The notes beneath the pieces were generated by a model. That model was not told the DNA's origin and searched no databases. It saw only the letters and a program-made list of their open reading frames with translations. Shown one piece after another: positions 30,600 through 43,318 of a DNA stretch of 64,000 nucleotides. The stretch is from Meghimatium bilineatum (Eukaryota > Mollusca > Gastropoda > Stylommatophora > Philomycidae), in assembly GCA_034231615.1 (NCBI GenBank), contig CM067306.1, forward strand, positions 35,670,019-35,734,018, written 5' to 3'. The number at the start of each line of letters is the position of its first letter. Within the stretch, counting starts at the first letter, position 1. The position numbers were made by a program, and so were the translations under genes.

Positions 30600-30990
30600 T
30601 TGCTAATAATGCCAGACCTGGACTCTGACAGAGAAACTAGAACACAAACTCACAGTATGCGAAATGAAGTGCCTGAGAACAGCAATGGGGATAACAAGAA
30701 GAGATAGAATAAATGACACTATAAGAAATATGATGAAAACAATATTGTGCAAAGAATATATAGACATTTAAAAAATCAAATGGTTCTGCCACCTCATCAG
30801 AATGGAACCAGATTGCATTCCATTGATAGTCTTCAACAGAAAATCATCTGAAAAGAGAAACAGGGAAAGACCAAGATGAAGATGGATCGATGACATCAAA
30901 GAAATATTAGAACATCAAGGCTGCACTTTGTTGGCGACATCACAGTTAGCAAAATAAAGCAGACTTCGGCTCCCCATGACGCCTGGTGGC
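30600..30990 (+). mobile_element. LINE ORF2 tail, decayed
   Basis: Frames read TWTLTEKLEHKLTVCEMKCL, RTAMGITRRDRINDTIRN, IKWFCHLIRMEPDCIP and RWIDDIKEILEHQGCTL with several stops and shifts. Ends near ATGACGCCTGGTGGCATGGA. Confidence 0.8.
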
Positions 30991-31269
30991 ATGGATAAGA
31001 AAAGTTATGGGCTTGAAGAGACTATGCACCTAAGGGTCTATCTAGAGTACAATGATGTGCTACAGACAGTGCAACCAAACAGTATTTTAGCTCATGACAA
31101 AAAACACTTTGTTTCGAATTGTCAAGAACTAAATGTTGTTTTGTGCACATAAGTGATTAAATATCCTAAGTGTTCACTTCTAATATTCTCAAAGATTATC
31201 ATTGACACCAATATTTCATTTTTAATGTTCTTCAAAGATTATCATGGACACCAATATTTCACTTTGACA

Positions 31270-32290
31270 AAACTGGAGGAACAGTAAAAAACATTAAAAA
31301 GCTAGGATTGCCAAATCCTGAACAGCACTTGTGCTGTTAAAAAAAAATTTGGAGATTGAAGGATATAAATCTACACAACAAAATCAGGATCTTGAATATA
31401 AATGTGAAGACATTATTCCTGTATGGATTAGAAATTTGGAGTAATGACAAAAACATTTACAGCGTAAACTAGAGATATTTGTGAATAACGTGCTAAAGCA
31501 GAATACTAAACATTAGGTGGTAGGATAAGAAACTAAGAGATCTGGGGATAAACAGATCAAGTTCTGGTGGACATCCAGGTTAAAACTTTACTGACCAGTT
31601 TCAACAGTCTTTGAATTTCCATTATAGAACCTTGGTGACCAATTTTGACAATCATCGAAACCGCTATACTTCAGAAATAAGGGAACCTCCATTGAGATAC
31701 TGTTACTAAAAATAACTCATCTGGGGAAAGTAAATTGTTCCAAAATGGCGACACCTGTGATAAACAGTCTATAGATGTCATTCATGGGGTATTAATCATT
31801 AAAACATCAGAGTTTTCCCAAACTGAGATTGTATAATCTATAGAAAGTAATGTAAATCTAGGCCTAGCATTATAATAAGTATAGTTTTCCATTTGAAATA
31901 ACTCTGGGGCTTTGAAATTCATTCAGAAAGGGCAAACATTCATTATGACACCTAGAAAGTTTCAAAACTCTTTCGCAAGAGTTCAATTTTATACAGATTT
32001 TTAAAGACTGGGATGTCTGTCTAAAAATAAATTGATTTACACTCTTTTGTTAATGGCGGATAAGTACATCCTGCATTACTGGTTAGCAAAGTGTTAAGGA
32101 GAGAAAATGAAGATAGATTGGGCACATGCTCATTAAACAAGTGAAAGATACAGCTAGAAGATCAGCGACATGAAACCAGCTAGGAAAAAGGAAACGGGGA
32201 AGACATATGAACAAATGGAGAAGAGACACTATGAAAAGATGGATATCTCATGGAAACTAAGAACATATCCAAAGATAGAGAGAAATTGAA
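31270..32290 (+). mobile_element. LINE ORF2 tail interrupted by a TTAA element
   Basis: 31270-31579 reads as a decayed LGLPNPEQHL...YGLEIWSNDKN LINE segment. 32098-32290 continues it with QIEWAHAH-like and KRKRGRHMNKWRRDTMKRWI. The middle is a separate insertion. Confidence 0.65.
31580..32097. mobile_element. TTAA-flanked 510-bp element (piggyBac-like MITE)
   Basis: TTAA at 31580-31583 and 32094-32097. Left end AACTTTACTGACCAGT, right end on the opposite strand CACTTTGCTAACCAGT: 16-base inverted repeats with 4 mismatches. No coding capacity. A diverged relative of its right half is at 58690-58950. Confidence 0.65.
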
Positions 32291-32299
32291 AATTCTTGT

Positions 32300-32805
32300 T
32301 CATGTGGATGTTTAAACACCTATGGCTCCCAAGAGTTAGGCTGATAGATATTTCAATTCCATTTTTCTCAAAGTATCATGAGTCACCTTTGACCTCCCAT
32401 ATATTATATCACTGTTTCTGTAACACAACATGCATCATTTATACAAGGTCTCATATTTTGTACTTTCAAAATTTGCCCTTAGAATATTTCAACATTCTCA
32501 TGATTCCTATTATTTTTTTAAATTATTACCTTCATTACATGTCACAACTTGGATGGTTAGTGTGCTGAGCAAGCAACACATGTAAATAGGTTACATTGCA
32601 CATACTGGTATGCTAGCGATATAGTAATGATCATCTACCGTTAATTAAGTAGAATTGGTAAAATACTGATTGTATAGACATTCATGTTGGGGTTATGTTT
32701 CTAGAGCTTGTTTTCAAACCCAGAGGGCTGATCCAACAAATTAGGGCCTGGGAACAGAAACACAATTTTCCAACTGACATGATGCTGCTTTGACTTGACT
32801 CTTCC
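32300..32805. other. Intergenic, nothing recognised
   Basis: AT-rich sequence; short open frames without recognisable features. Confidence 0.5.
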
Positions 32806-32811
32806 CAGACT

Positions 32812-33115
32812 TCCATCTATTGGTAGTGGATCTGATGTGTGCTTCATCACTCTCCAACCGACTCCGCAGTCACATGTATACAAAGTTCAAGATTGGCAAC
32901 ACGGCCATGTGTACATGTGGACAGGCAGCACAGAGTGCTAAACATATACTTCAAGAGTGTTCTGAGCATGAAACGCTGAGGCAGACAGAGGAAACAACAC
33001 TGGAATCAAAGCTCTATGGGACACTGTACGAACTACAAAAGACAGTGAGTTTTATTAAGGAGACAGAATTACAGATATAGACATGTTTCAAGTGAATGAA
33101 AGAAGAAGAAGAATC
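32812..33115 (+). mobile_element. LINE 3' end with CxC zinc-like motif and (GAA)n tail
   Basis: Encodes SLSNRLRSHMYTKFKIGNTA, MCTCGQAAQSAKHILQECSE, then LESKLYGTLYELQKTV to a stop. This is the C-terminal CxCG...H...C module after the RNase H region of jockey-like LINEs. It ends AGTGAATGAAAGAAGAAGAA. A second copy is at 55510-55705. Confidence 0.88.
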
Positions 33116-33144
33116 ACTGTCCATTCCTTGCCAGTCTGCCAGCA

Positions 33145-33338
33145 CACAAGACGTGTGCCATGACAAGACAAGACGTGTGCCATGACAAGACAAGACGTGT
33201 GCCATGACAAGACAAGACGTGTGCCATGACAAGACAAGACGTGTGCCATGACAAGACAAGACGTGTGCCATGACAAGACAAGACGTGTGCCATGACAAGA
33301 CAAGACGTGTGCCATGACAAGACAAGACGTGTGCCATG
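33145..33338. repeat. 22-bp minisatellite
   Basis: About nine near-perfect units of GACAAGACAAGACGTGTGCC plus AT, starting 30 bases after the LINE poly(GAA) tail. Open frames across it have no coding meaning. Confidence 0.96.
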
Positions 33339-33344
33339 TCTATC

Positions 33345-34250
33345 AAATTTGGAAAGACATGTTGGATCATCACATTCTGGATTGAATGGTCTCACCTCAG
33401 GTTTGCCCTTCCTCCAGTTGGTTTCTGGGTGTCAGTTTGACATACATCAAACCCATGAGATCTTGACATTTCGGGTCACAGGGCCTATGTTCTATGATTG
33501 AGTGCAATGCCACAGTTGGATGGCCCTCTACTCCAGGGGGGATGATTGACAGCAGGACATTACGACATGTAACTGTAAAGATAGAATGCTGATGTGGTTT
33601 TCATTTAAAAAAAGCCTCACTATACAGTCATATCATCTTCTATAATATAGTATGGTGTTTAGTCTGGTGGCCACTAGAGGTTGCCATCCGACCTTCCGTA
33701 TGCTGGATGTATATACATACTACTGCAGAAATCAGATGTTTCTGACCATTGGTACAAATAAAACTGACAAATAAAACCTTCTCAGTTCTATGGGCTGAAA
33801 CTAGTATGTGCCATTACCCTGCTACAAGAGAGATCCAATAAGAGTTTTGAAATGAATGTTAGGTCTTAATATGAATTGGTGACATCCAAATGCTAAATCC
33901 AAGTACAGTGAGACACTTACCACATCATAAACCTACAGCATTATGTCCAATGACATCTACATGACATATATTGTATATATCTTCTATGTATGACTGCTCC
34001 ATTGCCTTACATGCCCTAAGACTTCAACATATCATTTGATAATTGTAACAATGTGTATCAGTATTTTTTCTGACTCATGTGATATCAATAAGCCCAAGCC
34101 CACTTGTATATATAAGATATTATACTACTCAAGAAGAGGCAAGCCCTCTAGTTCATATATGCAACCCACTTCCAAATACAATATTAAGCCTCCTTCACAT
34201 TATTAAAATTGAACTTTTATTTTGTGAGTCACATATCAGATTAAAAGGTA
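33345..34250. other. Intergenic, with one SINE (family 2) scrap
   Basis: 33788-33860 resembles the 3' end of family 2 (CCATTACCCTGCTACAAGAG). Nothing else recognised. Confidence 0.45.
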
Positions 34251-34254
34251 AAAG

Positions 34255-34462
34255 TAGGTCACATGGCAGGCACCTGCCGTTGGGGATGAAGATAATTCCC
34301 CAACTCATGCCTCAGGTACCCATTTACAGCTATGTCGACTGGAAGAACAAGAAATCATGACCCAGATGTTTTTTGTCCGGATGTGGTTTCGAACCTGGCA
34401 CGCTGTAACCCGTGGATAGTAAGTAAGCTGACTATGAACTACGCTACTGCAATCCATAACAC
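34255..34462 (-). mobile_element. tRNA-derived SINE with A and B boxes
   Basis: On the - strand the head reads TAGCGTAGTTCATAGT (34446-34431, A-box-like), then GGTTCGAAACC (34395-34385, an exact B box). The spacing is like that of a tRNA gene. The body (CAACTCATGCCTCAGGTACC, GGGGATGAAGATAA) is shared with 9850 and 11920. Confidence 0.78.
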
Positions 34463-34464
34463 TT

Positions 34465-35130
34465 GTATTCGAAGGCCATATTTATAGTTACTTTAAATAC
34501 ATTACAAAACGAGGTGAGGAAAATTCTTTGTAGATAAAGAGTTAAATGATTTCATTGCTGTGACAAGATTACCTGAACTTCAACATCATATCTGTTTATT
34601 AATGATCATATGCCCTGATGTAATCACAATATTTCACCCATGGCTGAAAATGTGTTTTTGATGCCTCACCAAATCGAAAACTACAATTTTGTCAATCCCT
34701 TAGAAAATTCATAAATTATAACTGTGATTCACTTAGTTGCATAGTATTTTATAAAACTGAACAAATGTTCAGACCCAGCATATCCAGTTCAGGTGGTGGT
34801 ACCCAAAGAAATACTTACTCAACTGCTCATTGTGTATGTTCACAACTACAAAGAAGATTGTTTATGTTCCTACGTACATGATGAATATTTGAAAATTGTA
34901 TGTTTGTTATGTCAATTTTGTTTGACAGCATTTAAAATAATTACAATCATGTGCCATATTATCATATCATTTGCATCTCCACATCAAACATCGTTACCAT
35001 ATCAATATTTTCTGTTGTGCACTGACAAACTTATTTTGTCGGATCTTGATGATTTTTCTCACCGATACTATTGTCTTCCTTTCACACAAATTTCATTCTA
35101 ATATATTTGATAAATGTCCTATCTCTTTAT
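34465..35130. other. Intergenic, nothing recognised
   Basis: AT-rich; two overlapping open frames without recognisable domains. Confidence 0.5.
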
Positions 35131-35134
35131 ATGT

Positions 35135-35285
35135 ACTTGTCACTAGTGCTGAAACTAGATACTTGTGGCGCCCTGGCTCCGCTTTCATTATCTGATGCTG
35201 TACCAATACGTAGGCGATCATGAATCTCCATAGCTCTCTGTTTCTGGTATCTTGTATTAAGATCGATATTGACACTTTGCCATGA
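35135..35285 (-). mobile_element. LINE tail fragment
   Basis: The - strand reads RNRELWRFMIAYVLVQHQ, the end of an RTE-like ORF2 (compare [12 protein letters not shown] in the + strand LINE at 26335). Confidence 0.6.
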
Positions 35286-35448
35286 TAAACTATTTATATT
35301 TTGTCAAACTGCTGTCCTTAATTTGTCTTGCCTGTCGTAATTAAGTTCTCCAGATCTCTGTCTCATAGAGTGTTTTAAAAAATGTCTTTTTTTCTAAAGA
35401 ATGATATCATCTTATATGCAACTCTTTCAGCAATTTATTTTTCTAGCT

Positions 35449-35617
35449 TCTTCTTCTTCTTCATTGTTCATTCTCAAACTCCTGCTGGACCTCCTTTGTA
35501 GCAAGACCATTGTCCTACTAGATTTCTAGCAGGATGTAGTCCAGAGAATGGAAATGCGTTGTGCCGCCGTTTTATTTGCGCCAATGGCCCGGCACATCCG
35601 TCTTCGGCAGAATTTTT
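35449..35617 (-). mobile_element. SINE-like repeat (family 2), best copy
   Basis: CTTCTTCTTCTTCATTGTTC, CTACTAGATTTCTAGCAGGA, ATGGAAATGCGTTGTGCCGC and ACATCCGTCTTCGGCAGA. The (GAA)n tail is on the - strand. Confidence 0.82.
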
Positions 35618-35619
35618 CT

Positions 35620-38560
35620 AGCTATTCTCAAAATTTTTCTAAAATAGAACATCTACATAACATAATCTAAATTCATTTTGGTTGTGAGGCATCTTGGAGG
35701 ATGTGTGATTGATGCACATAACCAGGGTAGCTATTCAAGTCACCCCTGGCATGTGTTTCTTCTGACTGTATACTTGCAGAAGAAGTATTCTGTATATCAG
35801 CCATACAAGACTTTAAATTCTGTAATTTAGTCCAAAATTCTATTCAAAGTATTTACAAACAGTGCTTTACTTCATTTCAAATGGCCAATAAATAAAGGTA
35901 TTCAATGAAATCTATCAACATTCTGTACACAAAATCTGTACAAGTGAGCAATGTATGATAATTATTTGTCCATTATTTGATCTATGCCAATATATTTTTG
36001 TTATGATTATTTGTTCCCTGTGATGCTATACATATTTGCTTTATTTCCACAGTATATGTGCCATTTTGCCCATACATTCCCATCTGAAAGGTTTCATGTT
36101 TATAAGCTACTTGTTTACTTCCCATGTATCTACCAGCTGTTTAATTTCCATGTCTCAGCTAAATTGTGCATCTATAAATTAGTAGGAAGGTATATTATAT
36201 AAGCAAAGGGACACAACTTTTTTTGGGGCAATAAATCTTCCTAGCTGTACTGAATTCACAGCAAAAAAACCTTACAAATTATATATCATATGATTTACAT
36301 TTTATAGTCCAGAGTGTCTTCAAGCATTTATATGCCCACATTTTATGTAGGTTATAGTTTGTCATCTAATCAGTTATATCTGGACGCAGTGTTACCAGTG
36401 GTGTTTAATCTGTTGGTACATAAGTTTACCAAAAGTACATAAGTCTGCTCCAATTGGTTGTTAATTTTTATTTTTTAGCATTGATTGAAGGCTGTTTAGC
36501 AAAATTATATTTGAATTGATAATGTTTGCCCAATGGAGAGCTCTCTCACCTACTAATTGATTTGTAAAACACATCATCTTACACATACAACCTCCAAGCT
36601 GATAATTCATCTCTGATAGAGCTTTTGCATAAATCAATCTCACGGATGAAACAAACTCAAAACCTTTTGTAAAGTCAAGCTGAGTTATGAAGTTCTTAGT
36701 ATGTTGACCAGAAACCTCATGACTTGTCTTACTGACTATTTACTGATGGTGTCCATCCATTTCCTGGTGGATCAACCACAATTTTTAAAACTTTATAAAT
36801 CATGAGTAGCACTATCATTGCTGGCACCATTATTATTAAACCTGGTCAGCATATGAGTGACTTAGCCACTACAGGACCACACAGTCTCCATTCTTTTGTC
36901 AGATAAAACAATACAAACCTCACAACTAGATGGCACTCCTTTCCATACTGAAACACAATATTTCGAAGTATCAAACATGTAGACACTACTAAATGTCATT
37001 TTTGTATTACCGGGGCCCATTACTGTTATGTTGTTATTATGCTAATGTATTTTATATCATGATTTATTATGACAATTACTGTCTCATCATTATCTTGCCC
37101 TACTCTCCAAGATACTGTCGAATCCCATTTGTATGTAATAACAGGAGTTCACTATATACAGTACAAACAATATAGAATAAATATAACTGACGATTCTGAA
37201 AAAGATTTGTTATATAGGGAAATTTGTTATAAAAAATGTGCTAAAGATGGATTTCACTGTATAAGGCACATCCTTCAGCCAAAAAAACCTAAGCATTGAT
37301 AACATTTTATATAGTAATTCTGAACAGCTGAAAAAAACAGCACAGTTCCATAATGTGACATTGAAGTCATCAAGAGTTGACTCTCAGTGACTGGTGAATC
37401 CAAGTCTATCTCATTATTGGATGTTAGTCAATGATCTTATTGATAATGGTTGATTGCTTGCCAAGGTTTCTCATATTCTTTCATACACAGAAGACATCTT
37501 TCACACACATTTAATTTCATACACAAAAGACTCTTATTCTAATGCACTGCTTTGAGAAGAATCCTGTAAAGTAAGGAAGGAATCTGTGTAAATGCCCCCA
37601 CTCACATAAATGCATGCACAAATTTGGAGATAACTAATGTTGACACAATCTATAAGACTGCATGACTTCAATACAACCAGTTACTGTGAGACTGCAAGAT
37701 TTTGCAATCAAACAGCAGGCACAGGTGGAAGGAATCATTAATGAGGAGAAATAATAAACCATTAGAAATAACACATTTGCTGAAAAAAGACTAAGCAATA
37801 TTATTATGTGTGTACTAAAATTTCACTTCTTTGAATCATTACTACAGTATTTTTAAAAATCATGTTAACTATGTTTAAGTTAATGTGAACTGTTCATTTA
37901 TTGAACACACTAAGTTGGATCATTGTAATTTGTTTTACTTCTTAAGGTTTGTGAGTCATAAATGACACATTATCTGGTTTCACCAAAGTCTTTCATAATA
38001 CCAGTTTAGAATTGCTTTTATCATTTTTAGGATGTCTTGTTTGATTTGTCTTTTTCATATCACAAATTTTGTGTATTTGGAAATATATGGAGAAGAATTT
38101 GTGTGTGTGTACAGTGTACAAATAATCTGAGTAGGTCTGTATCCATTTTCTTGTATGATTTGTCCAGTAAAATTAACATATATTTTCTTGTACAAATTTG
38201 TCATCTATTTTATCTTTCACCTCTGTATGGATGCAGTGGTGTGCAACAAATTGATCCAACATAAGAATCTATCTCCTTGTATGATTTAGACAACAAAACT
38301 CATTTTTATATTAGGTACTTTTATTTTAATTGCTGTAATTTCTTTTCAATTAAACCACATTTTTATGGCTTTAGTTTTCCATCATAACATTCAACAAGTG
38401 ACACCTATAACAAAATCAATAATCATATCACACAATTTGTGTAATTGTATGCATTTAATTTATCAAAATATTCAGAAATGCATACATTTTTGTCTGCTTA
38501 TAATCATAATTTATGTACATATATGGAAATTGTGGGCATAATATATTTATAATTAGTCAT
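35620..38560. other. Intergenic, mostly unrecognised
   Basis: No exon found on either strand. A segment at 37125-37215 (ACTATATACAGTACAAACAA) has a diverged second copy at 39165-39255. Confidence 0.5.
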
Positions 38561-38569
38561 CCATCCATC

Positions 38570-38900
38570 CATAACCCATCAAGACCACTACATCAACAGT
38601 CCTCCAGCAATTTCTATCTTTAACGATGCGAATGAGTGGAAAATATTGAACTGTCCACTTATTGATATTGTATGCCTGTAATTTTCTTTCGCCTCCTCTG
38701 CTTCTTTCACCTTCAAGCATTTCCTGCAATATTTTCTTCTTTTAAAAAAATTCTAATAAATATTTGAAATACCACATCTTGGAAAGAATAAGGAATGACT
38801 TCCTTGCCCTTTAGTGTCCATTTTGTTTACATGTAGTTATACTGGTATACATGTCCAAACCATGCAAGTTTACATCATTGTAATATTGAAATTTTGATTT
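38570..38900 (-). mobile_element. LINE tail fragment, decayed
   Basis: Same family as 10330-10650: GTCCAAACCATGCAAGTTTA, CGCCTCCTCTGCTTCTTTCA and CAATTTCTATCTTTAACGAT in the same order. Confidence 0.5.
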
Positions 38901-38934
38901 AGCATGTTCAAATTGACTTACTGTATAAAGAGTC

Positions 38935-39039
<105 letters not shown>

Positions 39040-41270
39040 CACCCAGTATATAGTTTTTTTTTCCTTATATATTTAACAATTAATTGAATAATTCAATTTT
39101 ACTGTTTTAGGATTTCTTAAATATTAATCTAATTGAACAACTTGGTACAGACTAATGAAATATGTATGTAATAGCAGAAATTCTCTATATACAGTACAAA
39201 CAATATAGGATAAATATAACTGGGGATTTTGAAAAGTGTTGTTATAAAAGAATATGTTGTATAGGTATTCTGCTGTAAATGTAACAGATAGGCCTACCAC
39301 ATCTGTGAAATGAATTCAATATTATTTCATATCTATAACTGTAACCCTTATTTCATGTTACCCAGGGACTCTTCAATGCCTAAACACAAAAAATAAAATA
39401 CCGGTAGTCAATAAGAGTGTATAGCATTCTAGTCGTTATAGAATGTCACATATGCATATTCAAGAAATGTCATACATAGATCTATTTATAATGAGTAAAA
39501 TATTCTATTTATAATGAGTAAAATATATTATTTTTTTATGTAAGAATTCTAATAAATGTTTGAAACACCATATCTTAAGAATAAATATTGTATATATGTT
39601 CCATTCTTCAGTGCTGAATATGGTACATAGGGCAGAAATCAGTGTTGTTCAGTTTGAGTAATGTGTATGTAGTTTGTTCATGTTGTACTTGTATCCAACT
39701 GTTGTAGAAACATATTTAGTGTCTTATTTGACTTGAATTCTTCTCAGTTTTTTAAGACATGTATTTTCAGAATCTGTATAATAGTGTATCTATATTTACA
39801 TAATCCAGGAAACTTCCAAAAACAAAAAAGAAATATTTGTCAATGATAATTGATAACATTCAATTCATTTGTTTATCACTGGTCTGGGTTTCCTCAAACA
39901 GTGCTTAGTAAAAGGATCGATCATCAGTGTAAGGGGGCGACCTAATGTACTAATTAAAGATAGAGGGCTGGGGAAACACACAATAATGAGGGGAAAAAAG
40001 CAGAGATATGTATAGTGTTGCAAAAAAATATAACACAATTTAACATCTTTTTTTCTCTTTTTCCTGCACTAGTAGTTCAGAGATTTTGTGCTGATGTCTC
40101 CAGTGTGGCACACCTACAACCCTGACGGGTTATGGGTCTTATTTTTATTATTATATACTAGTAGGTCCAAGTACATGTCTGCCTGTACCATTGAATTTGT
40201 CTGCACCTCCAATTCTTCTTATATCCAGAGCTGTGAGTTTTCACACTTAGGTAATACATGCCAGTCTGTACAATCTGCATGTTGTCTGTAGTTTGAATAG
40301 ATGTCTGTATAAAAGAGTTTTGGACATGGTGGGTAAAGTTTTTGTCTATCTTGATGTAGTCCCTATACACTGAGGATAGGACATGTTGCACTGTTAGATA
40401 TGGGTGATTGCAATTTATACAGATAAGTTGACAAGTTAGGTTTGGTTTTTTTTAGATGGTAATTGAGAGCAATATGTCATGTTCAGAGCTCAAAAATGGT
40501 GCTTTGATCTTGTCTGTGCAGTGAGTTCAATCTTTGTGGTCTAACCTATACAAATTCAGAACACATGCCATGACTGGTTGTCCCTTGATTCTTGATTAGA
40601 AACTAGCATCTTATCACTCGTGAAATTGTCATTAGTGCTCCGATTTCATTCCTGCAGCCAATTGAAATAAGCCTTCCTTGGTCATTATTGGAGGGGGGGT
40701 GTCTCTCCATGTGTGGACATGTTTGCCCATACAAGTTTTTATTATTGTATTAACTTGAAACAGATAATCATGATTATTTTCTTACCTTGTAAACTATATA
40801 TCAAGCATATGTTGATGATAACTAGTTTCTATCTTGTTACTGATGAAGCATAGGAGTAATCCAAAATTCTTCCATTTATGTATTGTTGGCTCTGTGGAGG
40901 TGAGGTTTCAAGGCCATTGCACATACGGACCATTCAGAAAACAATGGTACACTACAGAATGTATTTATATGTGTTATGCTACCAAATATTTTTTTAATGT
41001 ATTGTTATTTTGTTATGCATTCACACAATCTTCATTATGACTGCCTTGTTTTTTTTTCAATATGTGTTTTCTGCACTAGTTGTTAACTAGCTGCTGCACT
41101 CTTCTCAGTAACCGATACCAGCTGTGATAAATTCTTTCCTCATTGACTTTCCCTGTGTTGGATCCTCTTGTCCTACAAAAATTTGAATTTCCACAGTAGT
41201 GGCTTTTTCTTTGTTGAAGCATACTTGCATGGATCTACTGTCCAGGTCATGCTGAGTTCAGGGGAAATTA
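39040..41270. other. Intergenic, mostly unrecognised
   Basis: 39545-39620 repeats sequence near 38750 (ATTCTAATAAATGTTTGAAA). 40093-40145 matches a LINE-associated 3' sequence (CCAGTGTGGCACACCTACAA). No gene seen. Confidence 0.5.
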
Positions 41271-41275
41271 AATAG

Positions 41276-41960
41276 TCAATGTGTTGGCTGGTAAAGCCTT
41301 GGTGAACAGCAATGAAATAAGAAGAGTGTGTCATGTGACGTATTCCTTCCAGAACGTTGTCTTCCCAATGAACTCTCTGAACCTCTCTCTGTCTTGGGCG
41401 ATGTATTCATGTTTTCTTTAATGTCATCAGTCCATCGTCTTCTTGGTCTGCCCCTTCTCCTCTTCCCAGGTACTCTTCCCTCCATTATTTGTCTTTCTAA
41501 ACAGTTATGTCTCTTTATATGACCAAACAGGCGTAGTTTTCTTTTTGTTATTGTATTTAGTAACCAACACTCTGGAATATTCAGTGTGTTTATAATATCA
41601 GAGTTTCTGATCTTATCCTTCCATGATATTCTAAGTATCTTTCTGTAGCATTTCAGCTCGAAGGCATTGATCTTCTTTGCCGCTGTTTTACTTAGAGTCC
41701 ATGTTTCACAGCCGTATGTTGCAACCGGAAAAATAAAAGTTTGTAACATTAGCACTTTCGTTTCTATTTTGTTGTTTTTCCATATGTTTTTCAGCCGTGT
41801 TATTTTGCAATATGCCATTGCCAATCTCTTCCTTATTTCTGCCATGCAGTCTCCTGCACCGTTGATGTTTGCTCCTAAGTATTCAAATTTATCCACACAT
41901 TCTATCTCGGTATTGTCAATTCTGATTTTTGGTTGTTGTGTTGTTAAGAAGTACTGTGTC
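41276..41960 (-). mobile_element. LINE ORF2 C-terminal part
   Basis: A 206-codon - strand frame: KFEYLGANINGAGDCMAEIR, FPVATYGCETWTLSKTAAKK, YRKILRISWKDKIRNSDI, KLRLFGHIKRH and RGRPRRRWTDDIKENM. This is the region after the catalytic YADD box of non-LTR reverse transcriptases. A frameshift near 41390 moves the last codons out of frame. It is the longest LINE frame in the window. Confidence 0.92.
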
Positions 41961-42049
41961 GTCTGCGTAGCGTAGTTCCGGGATTAGGAATCCACCTATG
42001 TTTAAAGCGTGGTAGTCAGTGTTGTGAATGTCTTTCACAACATAAGAAG

Positions 42050-42320
42050 AGACAGGATTGAATTGATTAGAGCAGTCATGGATACTCTACGAGAAGATGA
42101 GGAGGAGGTTGAATAAGACAAAATACACATTCAGAGAATGGTAGAAATGGGAGTGACTAGAGGTGATGGGAGAAAGTGCTCCCTCTCCGGAAAGATCAGA
42201 AGAATGCGTAATCAGCAACAGGCTGGGACGCTGAGCTTATACACTTTTAGATGGCTGACGGAACAGCAAGCAGAGCATATATGGGAATGCCCCCAGTGCT
42301 GTGATGCTTGTTAAGAACCA
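42050..42320 (+). mobile_element. Possible LINE remnant
   Basis: NQQQAGTLSLYTFRWLTEQQ followed by AEHIWECP resembles the zinc-like end of LINE ORF2. Short and ambiguous. Confidence 0.3.
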
Positions 42321-42769
42321 AGAATACTTGCACTTGCCATTTTTAGAGGAAAATTGTTTTTTGCAATGAGGTAATAGATACCAAATAACGGGTTATGTAA
42401 TTCGTAGAGGTAAAATAGAGAAATGAGTTAACTCATTCATAGTAGTCAATCAGATTCATGAATGATTGAACTCATTTGTAGCAGCTAAAGGGTTAATATA
42501 TATTTCAGAATATTCTATACACACCCTTAATTTTTATTTATTTTTAAAAAATTTTTGATAACTGGTCTATATAGATTTTTAAAAACGTGGGTCAATTCCA
42601 GTTGTTCAATCTGATTTTCTAAACACCAAGGCAGTGTAAACACAATCACAGATTTTATATCTAATTTTTTTATCAACTCTCTTTCAATATAGACCAGAGG
42701 CAGCAACTGCATAAGAATACTAGTGATCACAAGGGCTTGAGAATTAAGGGTGGCATGTCATGGATTTTC

Positions 42770-43055
42770 ACTTCTTCTTCTTTCCTTCCTCTTTTACCCT
42801 TTATGGGTGTCGAGGGAGATACAATGTTCTTGTTCTCGCTTTTCTGGCAGCTTCAGATAATGTTATTTGGTGTTCGTGTAATGTCTCTTTGATGTTGTCG
42901 ATCCAGCGTACGCTAGGTCTACCCCTGGCTCTTCTTTCAGCTTCTCCTCTCTTCATATATGCTTTATAAACTAATGAATCACACTGCATTCTTTCCAGAT
43001 GACCAAACCATTGTATCTGTTGGTTTTGTATGTATTGTAGAATTGATATGACACC
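42770..43055 (-). mobile_element. LINE ORF2 C-terminal fragment with (GAA)n tail
   Basis: Encodes ILQYIQNQQIQWFGHLERMQ, RRARGRPSVRWIDNIKETLH and RTRTLYLPRHP, with TTCTTCTTT at the lower-coordinate end (a GAA tail on the - strand). Same family as 23425-23810. Confidence 0.85.
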
Positions 43056-43318
43056 CAATTGTTGAAAATGTAGAGGAAATTGACAAAATGACATATATTG
43101 CTAATTTTGGTCACATGTTTGCTAATGAACACAGACGTGTTGATAATAACATTGACAATGAAATATATATTACTGTACAAATTTAATAAATCTTTTACAT
43201 CTGCGATTCACGATAGTCTACAATTGTCATTTGACATCATTAACTGCCATCTCCGTATCGAAGGTTGGCTGCAACAGATCGCAAACATCCATTCCTCTTG
43301 CCTTGGTGGTTCACTCTG

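Noticed and set aside
33014-33395. Overlapping - strand frames with SCHGTRLVLSWHT repeats
   Set aside because: 22-bp minisatellite open in all - strand phases.
34385-34450. A tRNA gene
   Set aside because: The A and B boxes are present but the acceptor stem and cloverleaf do not close; the body matches a SINE with other copies in the window.
41276-41896. 206-codon frame as a host gene
   Set aside because: Its motifs (YGCETWTL, GRPRRRW) are those of a LINE reverse transcriptase end, and the frame is shifted near its 3' end.
42470-42500. Possible piggyBac-like end GCAGCTAAAGGGTTAA
   Set aside because: I found no matching inverted end with TTAA within a few kb; a related GCAGCTAAAGG phrase is part of a tandem repeat at 52780.
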